Below, piece by piece: positions 50,652 through 58,732 of a stretch of DNA of 64,000 nucleotides. A model generated the notes under the pieces. It did no database searches and was not told the DNA's origin. It was given only the letters and a program-made list of their open reading frames with translations. The first letter of the stretch is position 1. Every line of letters begins with the position of its first letter. The translations under genes were made by a program, and so were the position numbers. This DNA is from JADFXI01 sp963784135 (GTDB taxonomy: Bacteria > Nitrospirota > Thermodesulfovibrionia > Thermodesulfovibrionales > Dissulfurispiraceae): contig CAWAQG010000004.1 in the NCBI GenBank assembly GCA_963784135.1, positions 806,001 to 870,000 of the forward strand, in the 5' to 3' direction.

Positions 50652-52523
50652 TTAATACGCAAAGTATGGACCCGCGCCAAGGCCGGACGACGACCTGCCC
50701 TCAAACCCGATAAACACATTACGTCCAAAGTAAAACGGAAGTCCCCAGTCAAACGCGCCGCTCATAACGCCGCCAATATCGTAGTACACGTTGTTGTTGA
50801 CCGAATTTATGAGAGCGTTAAAGTCGCCTATCTGGAACTGGACCGTGCCGCTGGGAGAGCCTGATGTCCCCTCAATAATAGCGGAAAGGCTCGTTATACC
50901 GTAAGGGTTCGAGCTTGTTGTCGAAGTGCAGAACCATCCTCCGCAGTCTTGAAGGCTTGTCTGGTGTCTAGTACTATAAGGGAAATACAGCGCGTTCGAA
51001 CCGGTGTCTATGAAACTGCCGCCGTTAGAGGCATCGTTATAAGAGACACCGTTAAAAGTTGTGATAAAATTCCCGTACTGATCGAGTGGATATGTGGTTA
51101 CTGCAGGAGGAGTGTTGTTGAAAAGGGTGTCAATCCCAAACACAACGATGCCGCCCACCGAAGGCTGCCCTGCGGAGAGAACGTCAGGAAGCTCCACTAT
51201 TATACCGTTGTTGTCCGTGGGTAAAGCAGTCACAGGGTTCGTGACCTGATCCGTGAGGGCAACAGCAGTTCCAGTACAGGTCGATCCCGTACAAGAGTAG
51301 TACGTGGGATTTCCGCCGTTATTATCACTTGATACGCAACCCGCCCCGCAGTCCTGAACAGAAGGGCCGACACCGAGTATCCCGTTGAATCCGGCGTCAG
51401 ACGGCGATTGGTCCGAACCCGGGCATACACTGCCGGCAGCTGCGATAGTAGGAAACGTATAGTCTATTACCTGGATCGGGACCTCAACAGCAGGCTCGTT
51501 CCCCAGTGTGACGTTCGCTCTCCCGACCGGCCCCCAGTCCGACGAGCCGTCCGCATATGCCACGCATTCCGCAAGAGAGCCGGGACCGGACGCCACTGGC
51601 GTAAGAGAAACGTTGCCCAGGGCCTGTTTAAAAATCCTGAGTCCGAAACTTCCCGTATCCAATAAAATGCTGTTGATTGTCCGGCAGGTTGAGGCGCCGG
51701 GGGTGCAAACCTTGACACTGACGCATGGGTCGTTAAAATAACCCAGAGGCGTGGTGAGGGTCGGGTCGCATGTCGATCCGTTGACAGTGACTGAAAGCAC
51801 GTTGTTTGCCAAAAAGGCCCTTGCGATGAAGGCAGCCATCTGGTCCCTTGTAACGTAATCAGTTGTTGAATCGGGAGTACACTCGTAATCGCCGTTCCCG
51901 CAGCCGGTGGTGATTCCATTGTCCTTCAAATACTGGACATATGTGAAGTAATAATTTGCAGCAGGCACGTCGGTGAAGTATGGGGTTGACGTGGTGGTGG
52001 AAGTTGGAGGGGACGCAGGGTCCTGTCCAGCTTTAACTTGTCTCCCCCTGACAAGGAAGGCAGCCATCTGGTCCCTCGTAACAGGGTCGGAAGGGCAGTA
52101 AAGAAGCGGAGATTGGCTGCATCCCACAGTAATTCCCAGTTCGTACAGCTTCTGGATATACGGGAATAAAGAGCCCTCCGTTGCCGGAGATGCGTCGCTG
52201 AAATAAGGTGCTGTATTTGAACAGTTTGCCCCACCATTACAGGTGAAGTTCTCGCCATACAACGCCCTTATGATGAAGGCCGCCATCTGGTCTCTTGTCA
52301 CAGGGTCGGAAGGACAGTAAGAAAGCGGAGATTGGCTGCATCCCACAGTAATCCCGGCACTATAAATAGCTTCAATGTAAGCGTATGCCCAGTAATTGGA
52401 AGGGACATCAGAAAAGGTGGCTGTTTGCGCAAGAGCAGGCGGAACCGCCCATGCACTAAATACAGATAACAAAAGCAGCATTAAAATCGCTGCCCGATTA
52501 ACAACCTTAATTAATTTCATCAA
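50652..52523 (-). CDS. Exported SLH-domain protein with DUF3443 (aspartic-protease-like) domain
   Basis: A 623-residue secreted protein. Signal peptide to about residue 32; three SLH-type repeats (about 36-230), each with FSDVPSNYWAYAYIEAIYSAGIT or SDASPATEGSLFPYIQKLYELGIT and the phrase DPVTRDQMAAFIIRAL; then DUF3443 from about 240 to the end. The DUF3443 part has two DTGS motifs, ILLDTGSFGLRI (about 291) and GGSFIDTGSNALYFP (about 508), as in bilobed pepsin-type aspartic proteases, plus many cysteines. I know no biochemical proof for DUF3443. A DUF2844 protein starts the same operon and overlaps this gene by 17 bp, a pairing also seen in Burkholderia. Confidence 0.8.
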   Translation of the reverse strand: MMKLIKVVNRAAILMLLLLSVFSAWAVPPALAQTATFSDVPSNYWAYAYIEAIYSAGITVGCSQSPLSYCPSDPVTRDQMAAFIIRALYGENFTCNGGANCSNTAPYFSDASPATEGSLFPYIQKLYELGITVGCSQSPLLYCPSDPVTRDQMAAFLVRGRQVKAGQDPASPPTSTTTSTPYFTDVPAANYYFTYVQYLKDNGITTGCGNGDYECTPDSTTDYVTRDQMAAFIARAFLANNVLSVTVNGSTCDPTLTTPLGYFNDPCVSVKVCTPGASTCRTINSILLDTGSFGLRIFKQALGNVSLTPVASGPGSLAECVAYADGSSDWGPVGRANVTLGNEPAVEVPIQVIDYTFPTIAAAGSVCPGSDQSPSDAGFNGILGVGPSVQDCGAGCVSSDNNGGNPTYYSCTGSTCTGTAVALTDQVTNPVTALPTDNNGIIVELPDVLSAGQPSVGGIVVFGIDTLFNNTPPAVTTYPLDQYGNFITTFNGVSYNDASNGGSFIDTGSNALYFPYSTRHQTSLQDCGGWFCTSTTSSNPYGITSLSAIIEGTSGSPSGTVQFQIGDFNALINSVNNNVYYDIGGVMSGAFDWGLPFYFGRNVFIGFEGRSSSGLGAGPYFAY

Positions 52524-52980
52524 CGCTGACTCCGTAAGGGACCAGGGATGGGACGTATGCCCTGCCCCGCAGGTCCCGCATATGGCCCCATTTCTCTACA
52601 ACAATCCGTGGTGTCTTCACCCGAAGGCTCCGTCTGTTGCCCGGATTGCGTTGGACCTGACTCAGGGCTGCCCGGTATTCGCTATCATAAGAGCCAAGAA
52701 GCTGCGATAGATTAGGGTTGACCCGTCCATTCCAGGCAATGCCGAATACCACACCTGCCGGCGAAACGTATTCCCTGACCCTGGCCGCCCCCGCTTCGAC
52801 CTCCTGAACAGTGTAACCATTGCGGACTGTCACTGGACGCCGCACCGCAGATAACGCCTCTCTGTCCATCTCGATAGAATCGGCGGGTTCTCCAAGCGTG
52901 GCCTGTACCCGCCGGGCTGCCGCAAAACAAACTATCGAAAGTGCAAGGGCGAGTAATAGGGGATATATTCTTATTCTCAT
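52507..52980 (-). CDS. Exported DUF2844-type protein
   Basis: A 157-residue product with a signal peptide (MRIRIYPLLLALALSIVCFAAARRVQA) and the DUF2844 pattern: TLGEPADSIEMDREAL, GYTVQEVEAGAARVREYVSPAGVVFGIAWNGRVNPNLSQLLGSY in parts, and HMRDLRGRAYVPSLVPYGVSVDEI. Role unknown; its steady neighbour is DUF3443, so it may be a chaperone, inhibitor or partner of that domain. It overlaps the following gene by 17 bp. Between its start and 53245 the only thing I see is palindrome-framed element B. Confidence 0.75.
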   Translation of the reverse strand: MRIRIYPLLLALALSIVCFAAARRVQATLGEPADSIEMDREALSAVRRPVTVRNGYTVQEVEAGAARVREYVSPAGVVFGIAWNGRVNPNLSQLLGSYDSEYRAALSQVQRNPGNRRSLRVKTPRIVVEKWGHMRDLRGRAYVPSLVPYGVSVDEIN

Positions 52981-53045
52981 AGCTCCTACTTTATCTCCTT
53001 AATTTTAACAGCACCGGCATTATCTTATCAATCATTGCATTTCCC

Positions 53046-53215
53046 GGTAGTGGGTCAGTTTGTTTTTACTCTGTATCACCTGGGTGCTCAGTAGTGGGCT
53101 GGTAACGTCAAGCCCACATATCGAGAAATGGCGACCACAGATAATTCTCAATAGATACCAGTGATTGAATTGAAAGACTAATTGATACAGAGTAAAAACA
53201 AACTGACCCACTACC
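53046..53215. repeat. Palindrome-framed element B
   Basis: Perfect 33-bp inverted arms (53046-53078 and 53183-53215). Interior begins CCTGGGTGCTCAGTAG, has a hairpin GTGGGCT-GGTAACGTCA-AGCCCAC and CATAT, and ends near TGAAAGACTAATT. Arms differ wholly from A and C. It lies 31 bases downstream of the stop of the small gene at 53246. Confidence 0.8.
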
Positions 53216-53245
53216 GCTATGCAACCGCACTTGAAGAAGTTCTCT

Positions 53246-53575
53246 TCACTTTCTCGGTCTGAGTTCGTACATCCTTCTTTCTTCCGGGGACATCCCAATT
53301 TCCGACAGGTCATCCTGAACTTTTTGATATTTTTTCATTGTTTCGTCTGCACGGCAGCGCATCAGCTCATCATCGGTCCTGGCTTCAGACACGCAACTTC
53401 TGGTACTACTCGCGCTGTGCTCGAACAGCTCGATGTCGTTAAGTATTTCCGCTTTGTTTTTCTCAAGGGCCGTCTTATCCTGAGGCTCCTCCGCTGATAC
53501 TGTAGAATAAATAAAGCCGCCGCATAAAAAAACAACAGCCCATAAAAATAAATAAGGATACTTGTTAAAACTCAT
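53246..53575 (-). CDS. Small exported helical protein, function unknown
   Basis: About 109 residues from ATG 53575, which follows GGAGGGGAAGGG; an upstream ATG at 53590 lacks this. Signal peptide (MSFNKYPYLFLWAVVFLCGGFIYSTVSA) and then one amphipathic charged helix region (DKTALEKNKAEILNDIELFE, RADETMKKYQKVQDDLSE) with two cysteines (TRSCVSEA, LMRCRADE) spaced 16 residues apart that could close a helical hairpin. A strong promoter (53636-53664) faces it. No family recognised. Confidence 0.6.
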   Translation of the reverse strand: MSFNKYPYLFLWAVVFLCGGFIYSTVSAEEPQDKTALEKNKAEILNDIELFEHSASSTRSCVSEARTDDELMRCRADETMKKYQKVQDDLSEIGMSPEERRMYELRPRK

Positions 53576-53635
53576 GCCCTTCCCCTCCATATCTTTTATC
53601 TGCTTCCTGCTGCTTCATTAACGTATTTTAACAGA

Positions 53636-53664
53636 TGTATAACAGATTAAACCGGAGTTGTCAA
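53636..53664 (-). promoter_or_regulatory. Promoter of the small exported protein gene
   Basis: On the minus strand TTGACA (53659-53664), 17 bases, then TATACA (53636-53641), about 60 bases before the ATG at 53575. Confidence 0.6.
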
Positions 53665-53766
53665 ATCGCATTTCTCCTTTTTTTAATACCAATACCTACT
53701 GCTCGATAACTGAGAACATATGTGCTCGCAAAGAAAAACTATACCGACCATGTCCCTGCAACCGAC

Positions 53767-53939
53767 AAGGAAGTTGACGGACTGGATTTCGGCAGCGTAC
53801 ACCTGGCTTATCAGCAGCGGGTAGGTAACGCCCTACCTGCATATATAATGTATGGCACTGAATGTATTATCGGCAAGAGCGGTGCACTGGCAACAAAGAA
53901 AAATTGGACGCTGCCGAAATCCAGTCCGTCAACTTCCTT
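53767..53939. repeat. Palindrome-framed element C
   Basis: Perfect 32-bp inverted arms (53767-53798 and 53908-53939). Interior begins ACACCTGGCTTATCAGCAG, has GGTAACG inside a small stem, then CTGCATAT, and ends CAACAAAGAAAAATT. A lone second copy of the closing motif (GCTCGCAAAGAAAAAC) stands at about 53730-53746, as if part of an older element. The 443-bp gap 53591-54033 holds this, the promoter above and the msrB ribosome site. Confidence 0.8.
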
Positions 53940-54033
53940 GCCCCCACTGAGAACTGATTCGGCAATCCCTGCTTTAGTTTGCTCTCGTTCCGTGCTATGA
54001 TTTAAATATAATGTAGAAAGGAGGTCCAACCGT

Positions 54034-54579
54034 ATGTTCCGCAGAATAATACAGTGCCTGTTAATTCTATTGGGGGTGATTTTTATGCAGTCCGCTCATG
54101 CCGCCGACACTGAAAAACATGACAAGGGTTTCGTGAAGCCTTCCCAGGAAGAATTGAAGAAAACATTAACGCACATGCAGTACACTGTTACGCAAAAAAA
54201 CGGTACCGAACCGGCGTTCCACAACGAATATTGGAACAATAAAAAAGAGGGTATCTATGTCGATATCGTCTCAGGCGAACCACTCTTCAGCTCCCTTGAC
54301 AAGTTTGATTCCGGCACCGGATGGCCGAGTTTCACAAAACCCCTGGAACCTGGAAATATCGTTGAAAGAGACGACTGGACTTTCTTTACAAAAAGGAGAG
54401 AGGTGAGGAGCTTTTATGCTGATTCGCATCTCGGGCATGTATTTAATGACGGCCCTCCTCCGACCCATAAGCGTTACTGCATGAACTCTGCGGCACTTCG
54501 CTTCATCCCAAAAGAAGACCTTGAAAAGGAAGGGTATGGAAAGTACCTGAAACTGTTTAATAAATTAAAATATGTCTGA
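54034..54579 (+). CDS. msrB: Exported methionine-R-sulfoxide reductase B
   Basis: A 181-residue MsrB with a signal peptide (MFRRIIQCLLILLGVIFMQSAHA-AD), so periplasmic. Motifs: VTQKNGTEPAFHNEYWNN, GEPLFSSLDKFDSGTGWPSF, ADSHLGHVFNDGP and RYCMNSAALRF with the catalytic Cys. The zinc CxxC pairs are absent and the usual resolving Cys in SGCGWPSF is Thr, as in some PilB-type MsrBs. It repairs oxidised methionine in exported proteins. ATG has AAAGGAGGT upstream. The stop overlaps the next gene by eight bases. Confidence 0.92.
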   Translation: MFRRIIQCLLILLGVIFMQSAHAADTEKHDKGFVKPSQEELKKTLTHMQYTVTQKNGTEPAFHNEYWNNKKEGIYVDIVSGEPLFSSLDKFDSGTGWPSFTKPLEPGNIVERDDWTFFTKRREVRSFYADSHLGHVFNDGPPPTHKRYCMNSAALRFIPKEDLEKEGYGKYLKLFNKLKYV

Positions 54580-55189
54580 CCGTTCAGCCGTTTTGCTATT
54601 CATAAAATCCCCTGAAAAGGGGAAAGTGAAATCCCGTCTGGCAAAAACAATTGGTGAAGATGCGGCACTTGATGTCTATAAATGTCTTGTATACAGCACG
54701 CTCGAAAACGTGAAGGCCGGCAACCATCTTTTCAGGCTTTGCTTTTATCCTCCGGATTCCGGCGCAATTATCAAAAACTGGTTGGGGGATACATATTACT
54801 ATGCTCCACAACATGGTGGCGATCTCGGAGAAAGAATGAAGAATGCTTTTGTTCAGGCCTTTTCAGACGGCGTGAAAAAGGTTTTGGTCATCGGCAGTGA
54901 CATTCCCGATCTCTCAATTTCACTAATAGATGAAGCCTTTAACGCACTTGATACCGGCGATGCAGTCATCGGCCCTGCTCATGATGGAGGATATTATTTA
55001 ATTGGCTTCAACAGGGCCTCCTTTCTCCCTGACATTTTTCAGGGGATTGCATGGAGTACCGGTTCCGTGTTTAATCAAACAATGAAAGTTTTCGGGAAAT
55101 CAGACCTCACTGTTCATGTTCTGACAGAATTATCGGATGTAGATACGTTTGAGGACCTGCTGTCGCTATTTAAAGAGGGAGACCTATAA
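54572..55189 (+). CDS. TIGR04282-type (DUF2064) nucleotidyl/glycosyltransferase
   Basis: A 205-residue Rossmann-like GT-A protein: LLFIKSPEKGKVKSRLAKTIG, the Asp-rich site VIGSDIPDLS and GPAHDGGYYLIGF. TIGR04282 is annotated as arsenosugar biosynthesis glycosyltransferase because of its pairing with TIGR04283, which is found here at 56939. It overlaps both neighbours (8 bp with msrB, 1 bp with the oxidoreductase), so all three are translated together. The arsenic link is by family name only; no arsM or arsenic-resistance gene is near. Confidence 0.85.
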   Translation: MSDRSAVLLFIKSPEKGKVKSRLAKTIGEDAALDVYKCLVYSTLENVKAGNHLFRLCFYPPDSGAIIKNWLGDTYYYAPQHGGDLGERMKNAFVQAFSDGVKKVLVIGSDIPDLSISLIDEAFNALDTGDAVIGPAHDGGYYLIGFNRASFLPDIFQGIAWSTGSVFNQTMKVFGKSDLTVHVLTELSDVDTFEDLLSLFKEGDL

Positions 55190-56631
55190 TGCCCGGATAT
55201 GATTATGACCTTATCGTGATCGGGGGCGGCGCGGGAGGGTTTGTGGCATCCAAGCTCGCTAACGGTCTAAGCAAAAAAGTTGCAATTATCGAAAAAAAGA
55301 AACTGGGCGGTGAATGTACTTTGTCAGGCTGTATTCCGAGCAAGGCATTCATAAAATCAGGCATCATTGCCCGGCAGTCAACGCATTTAAAAAATTATGG
55401 GCTCTCTGCAAAAGACGACATCGTCATAAATGCCGATGATGTTATGAGACACGTTCGTTCGGTCATAGAGAAGGTATATGAGGGTCATCAGCCCTCGATG
55501 TTCAGGGAGCTTGGTATTGATGTCCTTTTTGGAAATCCGCATTTTATGGACAATCACACGATAGAACTGGAGGGCAGAAGGCTTTCCGCAAAATCCTTTA
55601 TTATTTCGACAGGTTCGTCCGCTTTCATACCGCCAATTGAGGGAATAGATACAGTCCCCTATTTAACAAACGAAACCTTTTTTGGCATCGAGCACCTTCC
55701 CTCATCAATGATAGTCCTCGGCGGTGGTCCTATAGGCATAGAGCTTGCTCAAGCTGCAAACCGCCTGGGCGTCAAAGTTCATGTAGTAGAAATGTGCGAG
55801 TCTATCCTCTGTAGAGAAGACAGGGAATTGGTAAATATATTGTCCGAAAAACTGAAAGAGGAAGGATTGGACCTGCATACTGAAACAAAGGCGCTGAAAC
55901 TATCATGGGAAGCGGGCCAGGCGGCTGTAACAGTTGAAAATAAAAACGGGCAAAAAAAGGAGATAAAAGCCGATTCTGTGTTGGTTGCTGTTGGCAGAAA
56001 AGCGAATGTCGCCGGCCTCAACCTTGAGAATGCAGGAGTGAAGTGCAGCCCCAGGGGGATAATTACAGACAAATGTCTCCGGACAACAGCGCCCAATATT
56101 TACGCGTGCGGAGATGTTGTGGGGCCCTATCAGTTTAGCCATATGGCTGAGTATGGGGCGCGTATCGCAGTACAAAATGCGTTCCTGCCTTTTAAGAAAA
56201 AAGTGAATTACCGGGATGTTGCCTGGTGCACATTCACAGACCCTGAACTCGCCCATGCGGGGTTGACAGAAGAAGAAGCAAGAAAACTGCACGGAGACGA
56301 TATGAAAGTCTACAAGTATGAATATAAAAATATCGACAGGGCCAAAACCGATATTATTGAAACAGGCATGAGCAAATTCATAACAGACCGGAAGGGGAAA
56401 ATTATCGGGGCGCATATTTTGGGAAGCAGCGCCGGAGAAATAATTCACGAAGCCCAGCTTGCAAAGTCATTCGACATCCCGTTTTATAAATTAAACTCCG
56501 TAATACATATTTACCCCACTTTTTCCGATATCATCAAACAACCTGCAAAACTTTCGTATATCGACAGGCTTCAGAATAACCCGCTATTGAAATTTATAAG
56601 TAACATTTTGAAAAAAAATAATAGAAAATGA
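55189..56631 (+). CDS. Dihydrolipoamide-dehydrogenase/mercuric-reductase-like FAD oxidoreductase
   Basis: A 480-residue class I pyridine-nucleotide disulfide oxidoreductase. FAD site LIVIGGGAGGFVASKLA, redox disulfide GGECTLSGCIPSKA, NAD(P)H site IVLGGGPIGIELAQAA, and YACGDVVGPYQFSHMAEYG. Near the C-terminus, HIYPTFSDIIKQPAK matches the HxHPTxxE base region with Asp for Glu. A basic tail ends it. Substrate unknown; paired with TIGR04282/04283 proteins in many genomes. There is no mercury-binding cysteine pair at the C-terminus, so it is not MerA in the strict sense. Confidence 0.85.
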   Translation: MPGYDYDLIVIGGGAGGFVASKLANGLSKKVAIIEKKKLGGECTLSGCIPSKAFIKSGIIARQSTHLKNYGLSAKDDIVINADDVMRHVRSVIEKVYEGHQPSMFRELGIDVLFGNPHFMDNHTIELEGRRLSAKSFIISTGSSAFIPPIEGIDTVPYLTNETFFGIEHLPSSMIVLGGGPIGIELAQAANRLGVKVHVVEMCESILCREDRELVNILSEKLKEEGLDLHTETKALKLSWEAGQAAVTVENKNGQKKEIKADSVLVAVGRKANVAGLNLENAGVKCSPRGIITDKCLRTTAPNIYACGDVVGPYQFSHMAEYGARIAVQNAFLPFKKKVNYRDVAWCTFTDPELAHAGLTEEEARKLHGDDMKVYKYEYKNIDRAKTDIIETGMSKFITDRKGKIIGAHILGSSAGEIIHEAQLAKSFDIPFYKLNSVIHIYPTFSDIIKQPAKLSYIDRLQNNPLLKFISNILKKNNRK

Positions 56632-56729
56632 AACCACAGCCAAAAGTAGGCGCTTCTAAGCGAGTGCATAGAATTCGACTAAAATGTTAAATGTTGGATG
56701 TTGAATGAATAGGTACCCATAATCCGTTG

Positions 56730-56903
56730 AAAAGAATGGATTCCCGCTTACTGCCTGCCAACAGTAGGTGCTCTTAAGCACGGGAATGACGGGGTTATTT
56801 ATTTGTTTATTTCCAAAGTACTTAACTCGTGTTTTAAAAAAAGAGACGGAGTCTGTGGTCGTCATTCCCGCGCAGGCGGGAATCCATTTTTCATATTAAT
56901 TTT
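56730..56903. repeat. Dispersed palindromic element, inverted copy of 33268-33401
   Basis: Ends are GGATTCCCGC and GCGGGAATCC; the middle has a TATTTATTTGTTTATTTCC stretch and GGAGTCTGTGGTC. The reverse complement aligns with 33268-33401 with some extra bases. The gap 56632-56938 holds this and a short A/T-rich lead, no gene. Confidence 0.75.
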
Positions 56904-56938
56904 GACAGCACGTCTTGAAAAAATGAAACTGCAAAAAT

Positions 56939-57649
56939 ATGAGAACGCAGAACACACACAGCAACTATAAAATCTCGATTATTATTCCTGTGCTGCATGA
57001 GGGTCCAATAATCAATCGGGCCATCGGCAGCATTTTTGACCTGCCCTATGACGGAGAGGTGGAAGTTATTGTTGTCGATGGCAGTCCTTCCGGAGAGACC
57101 TTAAATGCCATTGAGCAAAATGAAGTAAAGAAGGTCATCAGCAAAAAAGGACGGGCGCAACAGATGAATCAAGGCGCATTCAATGCCTGCGGAGACATAC
57201 TGCTTTTTTTGCATGCGGACACGGAACTGCCGAAGAATGCGCTGAATGCAATTTCCTCGGTCATGCGGAAAGGAGACTTCGTGGGAGGGGCCTTTGATTT
57301 GGGCATAAAATCCGACAGGCCTGTTTTCAGGTTAATCGAAATGGCTGCCTCCCTTCGTTCCCGATATACAGGGACCCCTTACGGCGACCAGGCACTATTC
57401 ATAAGGAAGGAATATTTTCATTCAATGGGTGCTTTTAAGGAGATGCCCTTAATGGAGGACGTAGAGCTGATGCGGCGGATAAAAAAAACCGGGGACAAGA
57501 TTTATATCATTCCGGAAAAAGTGAGTACCTCTCCGCGCAGATGGGAAAAAGAAGGTGTAATTTATTGTACATTGAGAAACTGGGTTTTGATAACACTGTA
57601 TTCCATAGGCATCCCCGCTGAGAAATTGCTGAAATTTTATGAATTCTGA
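56939..57649 (+). CDS. TIGR04283-type family 2 glycosyltransferase
   Basis: A 236-residue GT2 protein: ISIIIPVLHEGPIINRAI, VIVVDGSPSGE, a nucleotide-sugar site LLFLHADTELP and MEDVELMRRIKKTG, PYGDQALFIRKEYF. It is the regular partner of TIGR04282. Here the two are split by a repeat insertion, so it may be transcribed from its own promoter; no clear ribosome site was seen. Ends with a short hydrophobic stretch (WVLITLYSIGIPAEKLLKF) that may touch the membrane. Confidence 0.85.
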   Translation: MRTQNTHSNYKISIIIPVLHEGPIINRAIGSIFDLPYDGEVEVIVVDGSPSGETLNAIEQNEVKKVISKKGRAQQMNQGAFNACGDILLFLHADTELPKNALNAISSVMRKGDFVGGAFDLGIKSDRPVFRLIEMAASLRSRYTGTPYGDQALFIRKEYFHSMGAFKEMPLMEDVELMRRIKKTGDKIYIIPEKVSTSPRRWEKEGVIYCTLRNWVLITLYSIGIPAEKLLKFYEF

Positions 57650-57724
57650 AACAAGACATACTCGTCCATTCTCTTGACATCAGACGTACAATAAAATAAA
57701 ATAAATACGGCAAGGAGGTGTCTC

Positions 57725-57973
57725 ATGACTACAAAGCTGACCTTACGGTTGGACGATAAACTGATCAAGCAGGCTAAGGAGACGGCACGCTCCAAAGGCG
57801 TCAGCCTCTCTCGCATAGTGGAGGACTATTTCAGGTCATTGGCGGTACGGAGGGGAAAGGAAGCACCTGAATCGCCTGTGTTGTCGGAAATATCGGGTGT
57901 CCTGTCAGGCGGAATCGGTGCGAGGAAGCTCCGGGCGGGTTACAGAAAACATCTTCAGGAAAAATATCGTTGA
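57725..57973 (+). CDS. Ribbon-helix-helix antitoxin (DUF6364-like)
   Basis: An 82-residue protein: MTTKLTLRLDDKLIKQAKETARSKGVSLSRIVEDYFR is a full RHH domain with one beta strand and two helices, and the basic C-terminus (GARKLRAGYRKHLQEKYR) should bind the PIN partner. AAGGAGGT lies upstream. Its stop overlaps the start of the toxin gene (TTGA). Confidence 0.85.
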   Translation: MTTKLTLRLDDKLIKQAKETARSKGVSLSRIVEDYFRSLAVRRGKEAPESPVLSEISGVLSGGIGARKLRAGYRKHLQEKYR

Positions 57974-58386
57974 AATCCATTTTCTGTGATATCAATTTCT
58001 TTCTCGATATTTTTCTAAAGCGGGAACCTTTCTACGCGCCGGCGGCTGTTGTATTCAAAATGATCGAGGAAAAGAAGTTGAAGGGTCATCTCTGCGCCCT
58101 CAGTTTCCCAACACTTTATTACCTGCTTTCGAAAAAACTGGATCAGAAAGATGCAATAAAGATCCTCGAAAAAGTCAGAATCGTCTTTCATGTCGCAGCA
58201 GTCGACCAGAGGGTGATCGATCTCTCCCTCACATCGAATTTCAAGGATTTCGAAGACGCAGTGCAGTATTATTCTGCCGTTCAGGCAAAGTCAGAGTGTC
58301 TCATTACCAGAAACAAGGGCGACTATAAAGTAGACATCCTGCCCGTCCTCACCCCGGAAGAATTTCTGGCAATTAAAATCGGATGA
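57970..58386 (+). CDS. PIN-domain ribonuclease toxin (VapC-like)
   Basis: A 138-residue PIN protein. Acidic residues: IFCDINFFLDIF (D8 and D13), NFKDFEDAVQYYSA (D and E), and CLITRNKGDY. TTG start at 57970, overlapping the antitoxin stop by four bases. PIN toxins cut tRNA or rRNA. Classical VapBC order is kept. Confidence 0.87.
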   Translation: MKSIFCDINFFLDIFLKREPFYAPAAVVFKMIEEKKLKGHLCALSFPTLYYLLSKKLDQKDAIKILEKVRIVFHVAAVDQRVIDLSLTSNFKDFEDAVQYYSAVQAKSECLITRNKGDYKVDILPVLTPEEFLAIKIG

Positions 58387-58583
58387 CAAAATATCCGCAT
58401 CGGTTGCGTCTTAGAATGTCCCCATCTGGCGCAAAAGAGCTGATTTTCTTTACACGAAAGCAGTTGAAATATGGTCAATTAAATAAAATTAACACCCTTT
58501 CTGTCGATGATCGATATGTGCAGATTGACACAGTTTATCGAACGGCCTCAGATAAAGTGCCCATGGATTATATTTTTAGTTAA
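58383..58583 (+). CDS. Uncertain 66-residue ORF after the toxin
   Basis: ATG overlaps the PIN-toxin stop by four bases (ATGA), a classical coupling. The product (MTKYPHRLRLRMSPSGAKEL...) is basic at the start and shows no known domain. It could be a small third gene of the locus or a decayed remnant. The 149 bp after it show nothing I recognise. Confidence 0.3.
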   Translation: MTKYPHRLRLRMSPSGAKELIFFTRKQLKYGQLNKINTLSVDDRYVQIDTVYRTASDKVPMDYIFS

Positions 58584-58732
58584 TTGTGAAGCCACAGACG
58601 ATCTGCATTACTATTTCCGTTTGTACCCCGCAGGAAGATCATTCTACTCCGCTATGGGCGTATAGCTGTGAGCATCTTGCCGGATGATGCACTTTATAAA
58701 TGTGATAGAGAGTAAAATGCAGGAGACAATTC

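Noticed and set aside
55189..56631. Mercuric reductase (merA)
   Set aside because: The active-site disulfide fits the wider family, but the C-terminal Cys pair and any mer genes are missing.
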